Source of the DNA: Patescibacteria group bacterium
GTDB taxonomy: Bacteria; Patescibacteriota; Patescibacteriia; 2-12-FULL-60-25
Direction of reading: 5' to 3'
Length of the DNA stretch: 56,836 nt
Assembly (NCBI GenBank): GCA_018063105.1
Contig: JAGOQX010000005.1
Span: forward strand, 1-56,836
Shown here: positions 8,159 to 15,917 of the stretch, piece after piece
Numbering within the stretch: position 1 is the first letter of the stretch
How the letters are laid out: every line of letters starts with the position of its first letter
Notes under the pieces: generated by a model
Seen by the model: only the letters and a program-made list of their open reading frames with translations
Told to the model about the DNA's origin: nothing
Databases searched by the model: none
Made by a program: the position numbers and the translations under genes

Positions 8159-8994
8159 AGCGATTTATCTAGGTATCTCATCAGGACCCCTGTCTGGTAT
8201 ATCAAAAACTCATTTTCGGAATCATCGATATCCCCATCATTATGCTTGCTGTTCTCGTTAAAGTATTGGTCTAAATATCGACATGCCTGCAGGATGATAT
8301 TTCGAACCTGCGGATCCTTTCCACCTGTTTTAAGACGGTTTGTTAAATCTGAAAAATTTGCGTCAAGCCCTTTTGTATTCTGAAGTTTAAAGTGCAAGAA
8401 TTCCTCTAACGACCTACGGAGGCTTTCCGCAGACTTAATATGTTTCTTTACCTGGTAAAACTTAAGACTCTCCACAAAGTGAGCATTACTTTCTTTATTC
8501 AGGAAAGAAAGCGCCTTATCGACAAGGTCAGCGTCTAAAAAAGCCTCTCCTTTAGGATAAAAAATGATCTCTCCGTCTTTAGTGACCGTTGTCTCAAGAT
8601 TCACATCCGAAAGTGCGATCGCAGCGCAAACTTCGCGATACATACTCTCCTTGCTATAGACCATTTCTCCGCTATAACCGCTAAGCCCTGGAATAGGCAA
8701 GGCGAATATGACTTCAATGAGTTTATAGAATTCAATTTCGTTTTCTTCTGATTTCAATCTATCAGTGATGTTCGTGCTCCATTTCCGATCTCCATACATA
8801 TCGTGCTCCCAATGCTCGGAGATGCCAAAAACCTGACAAAAAAGTGCTACGCCCTCTTCGGTAACACGGTAGTCGATTTCCTTAAAGATATTTAAAATTC
8901 TTGTCTTAAATTTCTTAAAACTCACCTCGTAAGGTTCCGAAGTTGTTATGCTCCAACGTTGGTTAAATTTCTGTAGTTTATCTTTCATACTCAT
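8155..8994 (-). CDS. unknown protein between hsdS and hsdR, possible Abi-like
   Basis: 279 residues, overlapping hsdS and hsdR by 4 bases each, so translation is coupled and the protein is part of the restriction operon. No signal peptide or membrane segment. The second half is helical; the end ('ILQACRYLDQYFNENSKHND' and the following EFLIYQTGVLMRYLD) resembles the C-terminal domain of abortive-infection proteins that end in a HEPN-like helical bundle, but a strict HEPN R-x4-6-H motif is not clear. I do not recognise a named family. It may be an accessory toxin or a regulator of restriction (inference). Confidence 0.8.
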   Translation of the reverse strand: MSMKDKLQKFNQRWSITTSEPYEVSFKKFKTRILNIFKEIDYRVTEEGVALFCQVFGISEHWEHDMYGDRKWSTNITDRLKSEENEIEFYKLIEVIFALPIPGLSGYSGEMVYSKESMYREVCAAIALSDVNLETTVTKDGEIIFYPKGEAFLDADLVDKALSFLNKESNAHFVESLKFYQVKKHIKSAESLRRSLEEFLHFKLQNTKGLDANFSDLTNRLKTGGKDPQVRNIILQACRYLDQYFNENSKHNDGDIDDSENEFLIYQTGVLMRYLDKSL

Positions 8995-10196
8995 ACATTT
9001 ATTCTAACTTTTCCGCTTAAAAGATCTTGCATCAAACCCTCTTTTAAGAGGGATAGTTTTTCACGAATTCGTCTAGCATTTGTTATTTTTGCATCAAAGG
9101 ATACAGAGATCTCTACAATTTTCCGCTGTTCTTTCTCTGGAGGAATTGGTAAGAATATGTGCTCAAGACTTCGTATCGGTAATTGTGGTTGCGCCGAACC
9201 CGATGCCATTTCGGCATACTTCTTCTTAAGAAGAGGGCTTTTCATCAGGTGATACAAATAGGCGTGGTTAAGTCTGCCTGAGGCCCTAAGGAGAAGCATC
9301 CCCGAATTAATTCTGATATTCTTAAAAGGTACTTCATCATCATAAAAAGCGACATTGCCCACGGTTCCACGCGTTGTTAAAACGACATCATATTTTTGTA
9401 ACTTACCCTTCCTTAAAGATGCGTCTTTGTCTTCGGAGATAAATTGAGATTCGAGAAATAGAAATTTATCTTCCTTTATATTTTTGTTACTGAGAAATAA
9501 GCAATAACCTTCAGATGAAAAATCCAAAAGTTTTGGGTAATTAACACCTCGATCTCCATCGATAAGCTCGACTGAGGCTTCTTTTATGGTAATTACATCC
9601 CATTCTTCGGGAATTTCGCCGATCCTTGATTTCTTGAATTTTGTATGCCCAATCCCTTTCGTAAAGAGATCCAGCATCAACCTACCTTTAAGTTTCTCCG
9701 TAGCGGTAATAATCTCATCAACTTTTTGAATTTCATTATCGACGGTGGACAAAATTTCGCCAATTTTCTTCTGTTCATATATTGGAGGAAGTATAACTGG
9801 AACCGCTTGCATTATGGGTAGACGTAGAGATTTCACCGTGCTACCCACAGCATTTTTGGCAAAAATACTTCTGTTTGCATGTAGATATTGAAACAAAAAT
9901 CGCGGATCAGTCTTTTCATTTGGAAAAATTGCGTAAGCTCGCTGATGTAAATCAAATTTTCCGCTATAAAAACGCGGAATAAATTCCGCCCCCTCTCCAG
10001 GCAAGATTATCGCAGTTCCATCAAACAAATATTTATTGCTCTTTTTTGTATTAATCGAGCGATCAAAAAGCGGATAAGCGCCATCAACAACTGCGTCCTG
10101 CGCATTCGTTCGTCCATTAGAGATTCGAGATATGTCACCGAGTTTCACGCGTTGCCAATCCTTCGGCGCTGTTTTGTTGATAACGTCTATAGTCAT
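8991..10196 (-). CDS. hsdS: type I restriction enzyme S subunit (HsdS)
   Basis: 401-residue DNA specificity subunit. Two target-recognition domains follow the standard plan: the first opens with 'DWQRVKLGDISRISNGRT' near residue 13, the second with 'EEWDVITIKEASVELIDG' near 196. Each is followed by a conserved helix ('PPIYEQKKIGEILSTVD' near 137, 'PPEKEQRKIVEISVSFD' near 353) that spaces the two half sites. Length is normal. It overlaps the downstream unknown gene by 4 bases. The two half sites recognised cannot be read from the protein. Confidence 0.95.
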   Translation of the reverse strand: MTIDVINKTAPKDWQRVKLGDISRISNGRTNAQDAVVDGAYPLFDRSINTKKSNKYLFDGTAIILPGEGAEFIPRFYSGKFDLHQRAYAIFPNEKTDPRFLFQYLHANRSIFAKNAVGSTVKSLRLPIMQAVPVILPPIYEQKKIGEILSTVDNEIQKVDEIITATEKLKGRLMLDLFTKGIGHTKFKKSRIGEIPEEWDVITIKEASVELIDGDRGVNYPKLLDFSSEGYCLFLSNKNIKEDKFLFLESQFISEDKDASLRKGKLQKYDVVLTTRGTVGNVAFYDDEVPFKNIRINSGMLLLRASGRLNHAYLYHLMKSPLLKKKYAEMASGSAQPQLPIRSLEHIFLPIPPEKEQRKIVEISVSFDAKITNARRIREKLSLLKEGLMQDLLSGKVRINV

Positions 10197-10197
10197 A

Positions 10198-10605
10198 CTA
10201 TCCTCTAAAAATAATCACATACACAATCGCAAGCAAAAGTGGAATATAAAAATATCGTAGCGTTGGTGAAAACATGCAAAAAATAATCGTATTTTGCACC
10301 TTCCCCTTGAACTCGCTTGCATCCATTGAAAAATCGATTTCCTCTTCGTGCATTTTTCGCACTTTGTTATACAGATCCCGATACATTCTTTCCTGTGCGA
10401 GGAAGTATCCGTCATAACACCAGAAGAGGATCGTGATCAAAGCGAGAAACACGAGGGGGAATTTTCGTCCATCAAGTTGGGCAAGTAATACCAGAATGCC
10501 AGCTACCAGTGTAACCACCCAACCCCTAAGATAAAAAAGATTGGCAGCCATTCTGGAAATGGCTCCTTGTACAAATTCGAGATGCTTCATCTTTTTGTCT
10601 TCCAT
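10198..10605 (-). CDS. small three-TM protein, SLATT-like candidate effector
   Basis: About 135 residues from the ATG at 10605 (a TTG at 10614 would overlap the TIR gene stop). Hydrophobic segments lie near the N terminus ('LRGWVVTLVAGILVLLAQL'), just after ('PLVFLALITILFWCYDGYFL') and at the very C terminus ('YFYIPLLLAIVYVIIF'). Between them is a charged helix 'AQERMYRDLYNKVRKMHEEE'. Two close TM helices followed by an amphipathic helix is the plan of SLATT-type pore-forming effectors found next to nucleotide-signal sensors. It is transcribed directly after a ThsB-like TIR gene, so a membrane-damaging partner of the TIR protein is a reasonable inference. Confidence 0.75.
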   Translation of the reverse strand: MEDKKMKHLEFVQGAISRMAANLFYLRGWVVTLVAGILVLLAQLDGRKFPLVFLALITILFWCYDGYFLAQERMYRDLYNKVRKMHEEEIDFSMDASEFKGKVQNTIIFCMFSPTLRYFYIPLLLAIVYVIIFRG

Positions 10606-10610
10606 ATCAT

Positions 10611-11132
10611 TCAACTTTTTGATCGAATATTCACAGCTTCATCTGCAATAGAAGCAATATAATTTGCAATCCAATCATATCGTTCTTTACTGTTCGTTCC
10701 AGCCGGGTTGTAACATTTGACGACCGAAGACAGCATCTTTCCTGAATTACCGTAGGTGATGTGGTCAAATGGGTTATCGCCCTGTAGAGCGATATAACCT
10801 TCTTGGTTTTTTAAACCATGGATATATATGCCGGCGACACCCATTCCTGAATTCCAAGATTCAATAATCTCATGGTTGATCCACTTGCGATTGGCCGTAT
10901 GCTGCCCAATTAAAACCAAAGTGCAAGAACGATATTTCATTTGATCCTTTATCCAATTCTTAATAGCACTATCGCCAGTTCTAGCTATTGTTTCCCAGTC
11001 GTTATCTGGAGCGGGCTTGTTACCTTCGATCGCTCCAATATTACGCACTTGCGAAACTCTCCAGCAATCTGGTTTGTAATGAAAACTATAAAAAACCTGT
11101 CGTTTTGTCGGCATATCAATATTTAAGCTCAT
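10611..11132 (-). CDS. TIR-domain protein, ThsB-like (DUF1863/MTH538)
   Basis: 173 residues from the ATG at 11132, chosen because GAGGGA lies 7 bases upstream; that start overlaps the hsdM stop by 17 bases. A second ATG at 11114 is possible. 'RQVFYSFHYKPDCWRVSQVR', 'DNDWETIARTGDSAIKNWI', 'SCTLVLIGQHTANRKWINHE' are the marks of the ThsB/MTH538 TIR family; E88 in 'KWINHEI' is the expected catalytic Glu. In Thoeris systems such proteins make NAD-derived signals that activate a second protein. No SIR2-SLOG ThsA is present here; the only obvious partner is the small membrane protein encoded next. Confidence 0.92.
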   Translation of the reverse strand: MSLNIDMPTKRQVFYSFHYKPDCWRVSQVRNIGAIEGNKPAPDNDWETIARTGDSAIKNWIKDQMKYRSCTLVLIGQHTANRKWINHEIIESWNSGMGVAGIYIHGLKNQEGYIALQGDNPFDHITYGNSGKMLSSVVKCYNPAGTNSKERYDWIANYIASIADEAVNIRSKS

Positions 11133-12798
11133 GCAAAAATCCCTCGACTGTTTTTTCAATCTCACGACGTTCATTCTCCAGGCTCTGCAATTCTTCCCAT
11201 ACGAGCTTTACGTCGATCTCCTCCTGTAAAGCTGTTGAATCGATGTATTGCCGAACATTTAGATTGAATTCATTATCCTCAATCTCTTTTAAGTCAACAA
11301 CTTGCGCGAATTTTTCGATGTCAGAATATCCATCATACGCTTTCACGATCTTGTCGATATCTTGCCGACGTAGTGAGTTCTGATTTTTCCCTTCAAGATA
11401 TTCCTTCTCGGCTTCGATAAACAAAACCTTATTTTTCCGCGACTCCGGTTTGTTTTTGTTAATGACGAGAATCGCAACCGGAATGCCAACTCCATAAAAC
11501 AACTTTGCTGGCATTGAGATAACAGCTTCGAGCAAATCATTCTTTAAAATCTGTTCACGAATGCGTGCCTCTGCGCCGCCACGGAACAAGACACCGTGCG
11601 GTAACACCACGCCCGCACGACCATTCGCATTCATTGATTTGATGATATGGAGAACAAACGCGAAGTCGGCGTTCTTCTCTGGCGGCATTTCGTAGCCTTC
11701 AATGCGACCGAATTTATTCTTAAACGCTTCGTACTCCCAGTCCTTGATCGAGTAGGGAGGATTCGCGACGACGATATCAAAAGTCTGGAGTCCGCCCTGC
11801 TGTGCTAAGAATTGCGGGTTCGCAAGCGTGTCGCCACGGCGAATGTCGGCGCTATCGAGGCCATGGAGGAACATGTTGATCTTCGCGATGGCAAACGTAC
11901 TTAAATTCAACTCTTGTCCGTAGAGATACAGTGTCTTCGCAATCTTTTCTCCGGATTTCTGTTCCAAGTAGTCGTATGCTTCAAGAAGAAAACCGCCCGA
12001 ACCAACGGTCGGATCGTAAATATGATCCTTCTGGTGAGGTTTCAAGATACCGATGATAACTTTTTCAACTTCACGTGGCGTGTAGAACTCGCCGCCTTTC
12101 TTTCCAGCGTCAGCTGCGAATTGCTTGATGAGATATTCGTAAGCGTCGCCAAGAAGATCGGAGCTAATATAGTTGCTGCCAAAATTGTATTGCGAAAAAT
12201 GATTAATGAGTCGCTGGAGCGTCTCATTTGGGAAACGGTCTTTGTTGGCAAAATCCAAATCATCAAAAATCTTATCAAGCTTGGGACTGTTGGCGTTCGC
12301 AAGCTTCTCAAAAATCTCATTCAACTTCTGGCCGATGTTTTCCGCTTGTTCGGTGATGACCGTCCAACGACATTCTTCTGGAACCTGAAAACGATGGTTG
12401 TAGTCAGCTCTGGCGATTTCTTCGTTATTATATTCATCCATCACTTTCTTAAACTCTTCATCCCAGACGTCGCTGATGCGTTTAAAAAACAGTAGACCGA
12501 AAATATATTTCTTGTAATCCGAGCTATCGATTTTGCCGCGAAGAATATCCGCGCTCTTCCAGAGAAAGGCTTCAAGCTGAGGAAGGGTGAGTTGACTGCC
12601 CATCTTGTCCACGATCGCTTCAATATCCTGGGGGCGGTATTTGCGGTCACCCCTGGAACCCGCGCGAAGCGGGACGAGGATTCCTTCCTTTTCCCAGTTC
12701 CGAAGGGTATCCGGATGGATGTTAAAAATCTCCGCCACTTGGCCGATGGAGAGGAGCTCCGGCAAACCTTTAAGCTTTTCTTGAATATCTTTGCGCAT
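11116..12798 (-). CDS. hsdM: type I methyltransferase M subunit with fused MerR-like HTH
   Basis: 560-residue HsdM. The methyltransferase has SAM motif 'DPTVGSGGFLLEAY' at 262-275 and catalytic 'NPPYS' at 346-350, preceded by the helical N-terminal domain ('LEAFLWKSADILRGKIDSSD'). Unusually, residues 13-66 form an extra MerR-type winged helix: 'LLSIGQVAEIFNIHPDTLRN' followed by 'WEKEGILVP' and 'RKYRPQDIEAIV'. Ordinary HsdM proteins start at the position of residue 70 here. The fused domain may read an operator, possibly the tandem 10-bp repeat just upstream of its own promoter. It is the first gene of the operon; the 5' leader is only about 8 bases. Confidence 0.96.
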   Translation of the reverse strand: MRKDIQEKLKGLPELLSIGQVAEIFNIHPDTLRNWEKEGILVPLRAGSRGDRKYRPQDIEAIVDKMGSQLTLPQLEAFLWKSADILRGKIDSSDYKKYIFGLLFFKRISDVWDEEFKKVMDEYNNEEIARADYNHRFQVPEECRWTVITEQAENIGQKLNEIFEKLANANSPKLDKIFDDLDFANKDRFPNETLQRLINHFSQYNFGSNYISSDLLGDAYEYLIKQFAADAGKKGGEFYTPREVEKVIIGILKPHQKDHIYDPTVGSGGFLLEAYDYLEQKSGEKIAKTLYLYGQELNLSTFAIAKINMFLHGLDSADIRRGDTLANPQFLAQQGGLQTFDIVVANPPYSIKDWEYEAFKNKFGRIEGYEMPPEKNADFAFVLHIIKSMNANGRAGVVLPHGVLFRGGAEARIREQILKNDLLEAVISMPAKLFYGVGIPVAILVINKNKPESRKNKVLFIEAEKEYLEGKNQNSLRRQDIDKIVKAYDGYSDIEKFAQVVDLKEIEDNEFNLNVRQYIDSTALQEEIDVKLVWEELQSLENERREIEKTVEGFLHELKY

Positions 12799-12812
12799 AT
12801 TGCATTAACCGG

Positions 12813-12841
12813 ACTATACACTGCATTTTTTTATTTGTAAA
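12813..12841 (-). promoter_or_regulatory. promoter of the hsdM operon
   Basis: -35 TTTACA (12841-12836), 17-base spacer, -10 TATAGT (12818-12813). Predicted +1 near 12806 leaves about 8 bases before the hsdM ATG at 12798, with no room for a Shine-Dalgarno sequence. Confidence 0.65.
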
Positions 12842-12844
12842 GTG

Positions 12845-12864
12845 TTCATAGGTTTTCATAGGTT
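12845..12864. repeat. tandem 10-bp repeat, candidate operator
   Basis: TTCATAGGTT occurs twice without a gap (12845-12854 and 12855-12864), three bases beyond the hsdM -35 box and between the divergent hsdM operon and serine recombinase gene. Spacing of one helical turn suits side-by-side binding of a regulator; the MerR-like head of HsdM is a candidate. Confidence 0.5.
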
Positions 12865-12956
12865 GGAGGCGTATTTTGAAAGACGAAATATGAGAAAATA
12901 AAGGGTTTCTAGCCACTCTGGACGCCCCACCGCCCTAGCGTCATCCCTTTGGTACT

Positions 12957-14279
12957 ATGCTGACCAAAGAAATAGCGCGAGAAAACCGCACAAAACCCGA
13001 ACAAACACCCCAAAAGGCCAAATATTGTCTCTATGCCCGCAAAAGCACGGAATCAGAAGAAAGACAGGTGCTTTCCATAGACTCCCAGATTAAGGAAATG
13101 CTCCAGCTAGCCGAACGAGACGGGTTGGATGTGGCCGAAATCAGACGGGAAAGCCACTCAGCCAAGGATACAGGACAGCGCCTGGTATACAACGAGCTGC
13201 TCGGAGATATCCGGCAAGGTAAATTCAATGCCATCCTGACCTGGGCTCCGGATCGCTTAAGTAGAAACGCGGGCGACCTTGGTGCACTCGTCGATCTCAT
13301 GGACCAAGGATTGCTGACGGAAATCAGGACGTACGGGCAAAAGTTCACCAACAATCCCAATGAGAAGTTCATGCTCATGATCCTCGGATCAACGGCGAAG
13401 CTGGAGAACGACCATCGAGGCGAAAACGTAAAACGTGGATTACGCACCAGAGCGGAGATGGGATTGTGGCCGGGTGTAGCTCCTTTGGGATACTTGAATC
13501 AGGGTCGAATGGATAAGAAATGCCAAATCGTTATCGATCCGGTTCGTGCGCCAATCATCAAACAGATGTTCGAGAAGATGGCGTACGAACATTGGAGCGG
13601 GAGGAGGATTTACAACTGGCTGAAGCATGACCTCAATTTCAAGACACGCGGTAACAAGTCGCTTACGCTAAGCGGTCTATATCGTATCCTCGATAACCAC
13701 ATGTACTACGGTGAATTCGAGAGACCAAAGAACAGCGGCAATTGGTATCTGGGCAAACACACGCCAATTATCACGAAAGAATTATTCGACCTGGCACAAG
13801 GCCAGCTGAAGCGTGACCAGATCGTCCGCGAAAATAAGGAGTTCGCCTTCACCAAGCTATTCACGTGCGGGTTATGCGGATCCGGAATCAGCGCAGAAGA
13901 AAAATACAAACAGCTCAAAGACGGAACGACTGCAAAATACATTTACTACGGATGTTCGCGTGCACGGGATCGTAATTGCAAAAATCTCTATATCCGGGAA
14001 GAAGAACTTATCGCCGAACTACTCAAAATCATCGACCAGGTGAACGTGAACGAGCTTGGATTACGCAACAAGCTGGACGAGGAAATCCAACGTTTCAACA
14101 GATTCCAAGGCCATGTTCTACAAGTTGTCGGAAAGACAAAAATCGACGCAGCTGAATTAGACATCCGAGCGTATGCAAAATACGTCTTGCGCGAAGGAAG
14201 TGTGACGGAGAAGCGGGAGCTACTAGGGAATTTGAGGAGCAGGTTGGTATATGAAAATAAGGTGGTGAAGTTGCTTTAA
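12957..14279 (+). CDS. large serine recombinase (integrase)
   Basis: 440-residue serine recombinase. The resolvase catalytic domain starts at 'YCLYARKSTESEERQVLSID' with the nucleophile S30, continues with 'ILTWAPDRLSRNAGDLGALV', and is followed by the recombinase domain and a zinc ribbon ('CGLCGSG' and 'YGCSRARDRNC'). A short coiled region ends the protein. Such enzymes insert and excise phages and other elements at attP/attB sites. Lying between the restriction operon and CBASS, it probably mobilises this island, although attachment sites could not be identified because the left end is outside the window. Confidence 0.95.
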   Translation: MLTKEIARENRTKPEQTPQKAKYCLYARKSTESEERQVLSIDSQIKEMLQLAERDGLDVAEIRRESHSAKDTGQRLVYNELLGDIRQGKFNAILTWAPDRLSRNAGDLGALVDLMDQGLLTEIRTYGQKFTNNPNEKFMLMILGSTAKLENDHRGENVKRGLRTRAEMGLWPGVAPLGYLNQGRMDKKCQIVIDPVRAPIIKQMFEKMAYEHWSGRRIYNWLKHDLNFKTRGNKSLTLSGLYRILDNHMYYGEFERPKNSGNWYLGKHTPIITKELFDLAQGQLKRDQIVRENKEFAFTKLFTCGLCGSGISAEEKYKQLKDGTTAKYIYYGCSRARDRNCKNLYIREEELIAELLKIIDQVNVNELGLRNKLDEEIQRFNRFQGHVLQVVGKTKIDAAELDIRAYAKYVLREGSVTEKRELLGNLRSRLVYENKVVKLL

Positions 14280-14307
14280 AAGCCGCATCTTGATGGCCTG
14301 TACCCAG

Positions 14308-15030
14308 CTAAACGATGGCGCTTCTTTTTTTGACAGCCTCATTAATTAGCCGCATTCCCATAATTCGTTTCCGGACTAAACTTTGAATATTTTCAAGATG
14401 AGTTATGGATACGTCTAAAAACTGGTCTGAAAAATGCTTCTGAGCTTCAAGAATTTTTGAATGGCATTTTCTGATTTTATTACGAGATCCGCAGGTACAA
14501 AAATGATGACCTTTATATTTTCTTTTTTTGAGATTGGCTAAATAAGTCGGCAGCTCTACGATTTCGCTCAAACCGAAAATCTCTTGATAGAAATCGAGCC
14601 TTCCGTTCTCACCGTGAGGTCTGTCGCCAAAAGGCCATGTTTTATTTCTTTCAAAGTAAATTTGAGATATGAAGCAAGAACGCAGCGGACCTTCTAAAAA
14701 GGATTGAATGTCCTGCTGTTTTTTAGTTCGCCACAATAAGTAGTCTTCATGCGTCATGAAGCATAGGGTTCCATCTTGCAGATTCACGTGACGTCTCTCC
14801 TCTAACGGAATACGTCCGCCTACCTCTTTAACGGTAGGCCAGACTATTGGAAAAGAGTCGGGAACGAATATTTCAAGGCTGAACTCGTCTAAAATCCCGT
14901 ATTCATCTGTAATTCGATAAAAACCCCGAATAGAAAAACCACCCTCAGCGTCGAATACGGTCAGATCGGGTTGTGAGGAGAGTATCTGCAGCTGTAGATC
15001 GTCTACATGCATGATAGTTACTCTAGCCAC
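14308..15030 (-). CDS. E2-like ubiquitin-conjugating protein of CBASS, with SEC-C-like tail
   Basis: About 240 residues from a GTG at 15030; an ATG at 15012, six codons later, is equally possible. The N-terminal 120 residues have the prokaryotic E2 plan: 'FSLEIFVPDSFPIVWPTV', then 'RHVNLQDGTLCFM' with C90 as the expected catalytic Cys, then the helix around 'SFLEGPLRSCFISQIYFE'. Near residues 174-190 a SEC-C-like zinc knuckle follows ('HHFCTCGSRNKIRKCH'). In CBASS, E2-type Cap2 proteins conjugate or prime the cyclase. No E1 or JAB gene accompanies it, so this matches the short, E2-only type II arrangement. Confidence 0.85.
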   Translation of the reverse strand: MARVTIMHVDDLQLQILSSQPDLTVFDAEGGFSIRGFYRITDEYGILDEFSLEIFVPDSFPIVWPTVKEVGGRIPLEERRHVNLQDGTLCFMTHEDYLLWRTKKQQDIQSFLEGPLRSCFISQIYFERNKTWPFGDRPHGENGRLDFYQEIFGLSEIVELPTYLANLKKRKYKGHHFCTCGSRNKIRKCHSKILEAQKHFSDQFLDVSITHLENIQSLVRKRIMGMRLINEAVKKRSAIV

Positions 15031-15917
15031 AGCTTGCTCGGCTCAGGGACACTCCGAGTGACGTTTTCAATACGCGCAGCGCGATCTGAAGAGAAGGTCT
15101 TAGCCGAGGTGGGAAAAACCGATTCCCATCCGTCATTCTCTACGCTAATAAGCGTGGCTTTCGCTGCCTTTTGTAGAGAGCTACGGATAGATTCACTGAA
15201 CGCTGTCGAAAGATCGTTCCCCGTCGCATTCGCAGGATCTACAATTTTCACGTTATCGATATCATCACGCAATGCCGTCAAAAAGCTCGTCATTTGCTGA
15301 TCCAGAGATGAAGATTTTTTGTCTTTCAGAACTTCAATCACGACCAATTCAAGAACGAATGAACGAATTGTTTCATCGAAACCACGACGATGCCGCCAGT
15401 ACTTGGCAAGCTTGATTGCGTCCGTAAGACCACTCTCTTTTACGTGACTAATGTGTGTGCGCAAGTTGGTCTGGAGACGGTTCTTATCGCCGTCATTCTG
15501 GTACAAGAAGCAATCGGTCTGACTATCATCAACGAAGCGTCCTGGAACTACATCCACATGCAACGGTACGCCGTTGTCGTCTTTCGTGGAAAGAAAAAGG
15601 GCGGCGTTCTTGGGCGTTACGGTGTACTCCTCAGAAAGGAAGTCCTGGATAGTATTATAAATCTCCTCAAGGGTGCCGCCCGCTTCCGTCTCGTTGTTTT
15701 GAAAATAGCATACGACGTCCAAATCGTAATGATCTCGGATCATCGTTCCCTTGGCATAAGACCCTGCAATTTCGATAACCGGTACAGCGGATGTCAGCTT
15801 GCCTCGAATTAGCTTTTCGACATCATTCTTAACAGTTAACACGGCAGCGGCTTCGGAAGAATTTTCATCCAGCTCATGAGCGGCGACTACGCTCTGGAGA
15901 TATTCGTTGTCATTCAT
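15018..15917 (-). CDS. CBASS CD-NTase (cyclic oligonucleotide synthase)
   Basis: 299-residue cGAS/DncV-like nucleotidyltransferase. The active site is visible: 'AGSYAKGTMIRDHYDLDVV' gives the GS helix at 52-53 and acidic D65 and D67, and 'PLHVDVVPG' supplies the third Asp, D122. The C-terminal helical domain contains 'AIKLAKYWRHRRG'. It overlaps the effector upstream by 4 bases and the E2 gene downstream by 13, so the three are co-translated. On phage infection it should make a cyclic di- or trinucleotide read by the SAVED domain of the neighbour; the exact product is not readable from sequence. Confidence 0.95.
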   Translation of the reverse strand: MNDNEYLQSVVAAHELDENSSEAAAVLTVKNDVEKLIRGKLTSAVPVIEIAGSYAKGTMIRDHYDLDVVCYFQNNETEAGGTLEEIYNTIQDFLSEEYTVTPKNAALFLSTKDDNGVPLHVDVVPGRFVDDSQTDCFLYQNDGDKNRLQTNLRTHISHVKESGLTDAIKLAKYWRHRRGFDETIRSFVLELVVIEVLKDKKSSSLDQQMTSFLTALRDDIDNVKIVDPANATGNDLSTAFSESIRSSLQKAAKATLISVENDGWESVFPTSAKTFSSDRAARIENVTRSVPEPSKLWLE

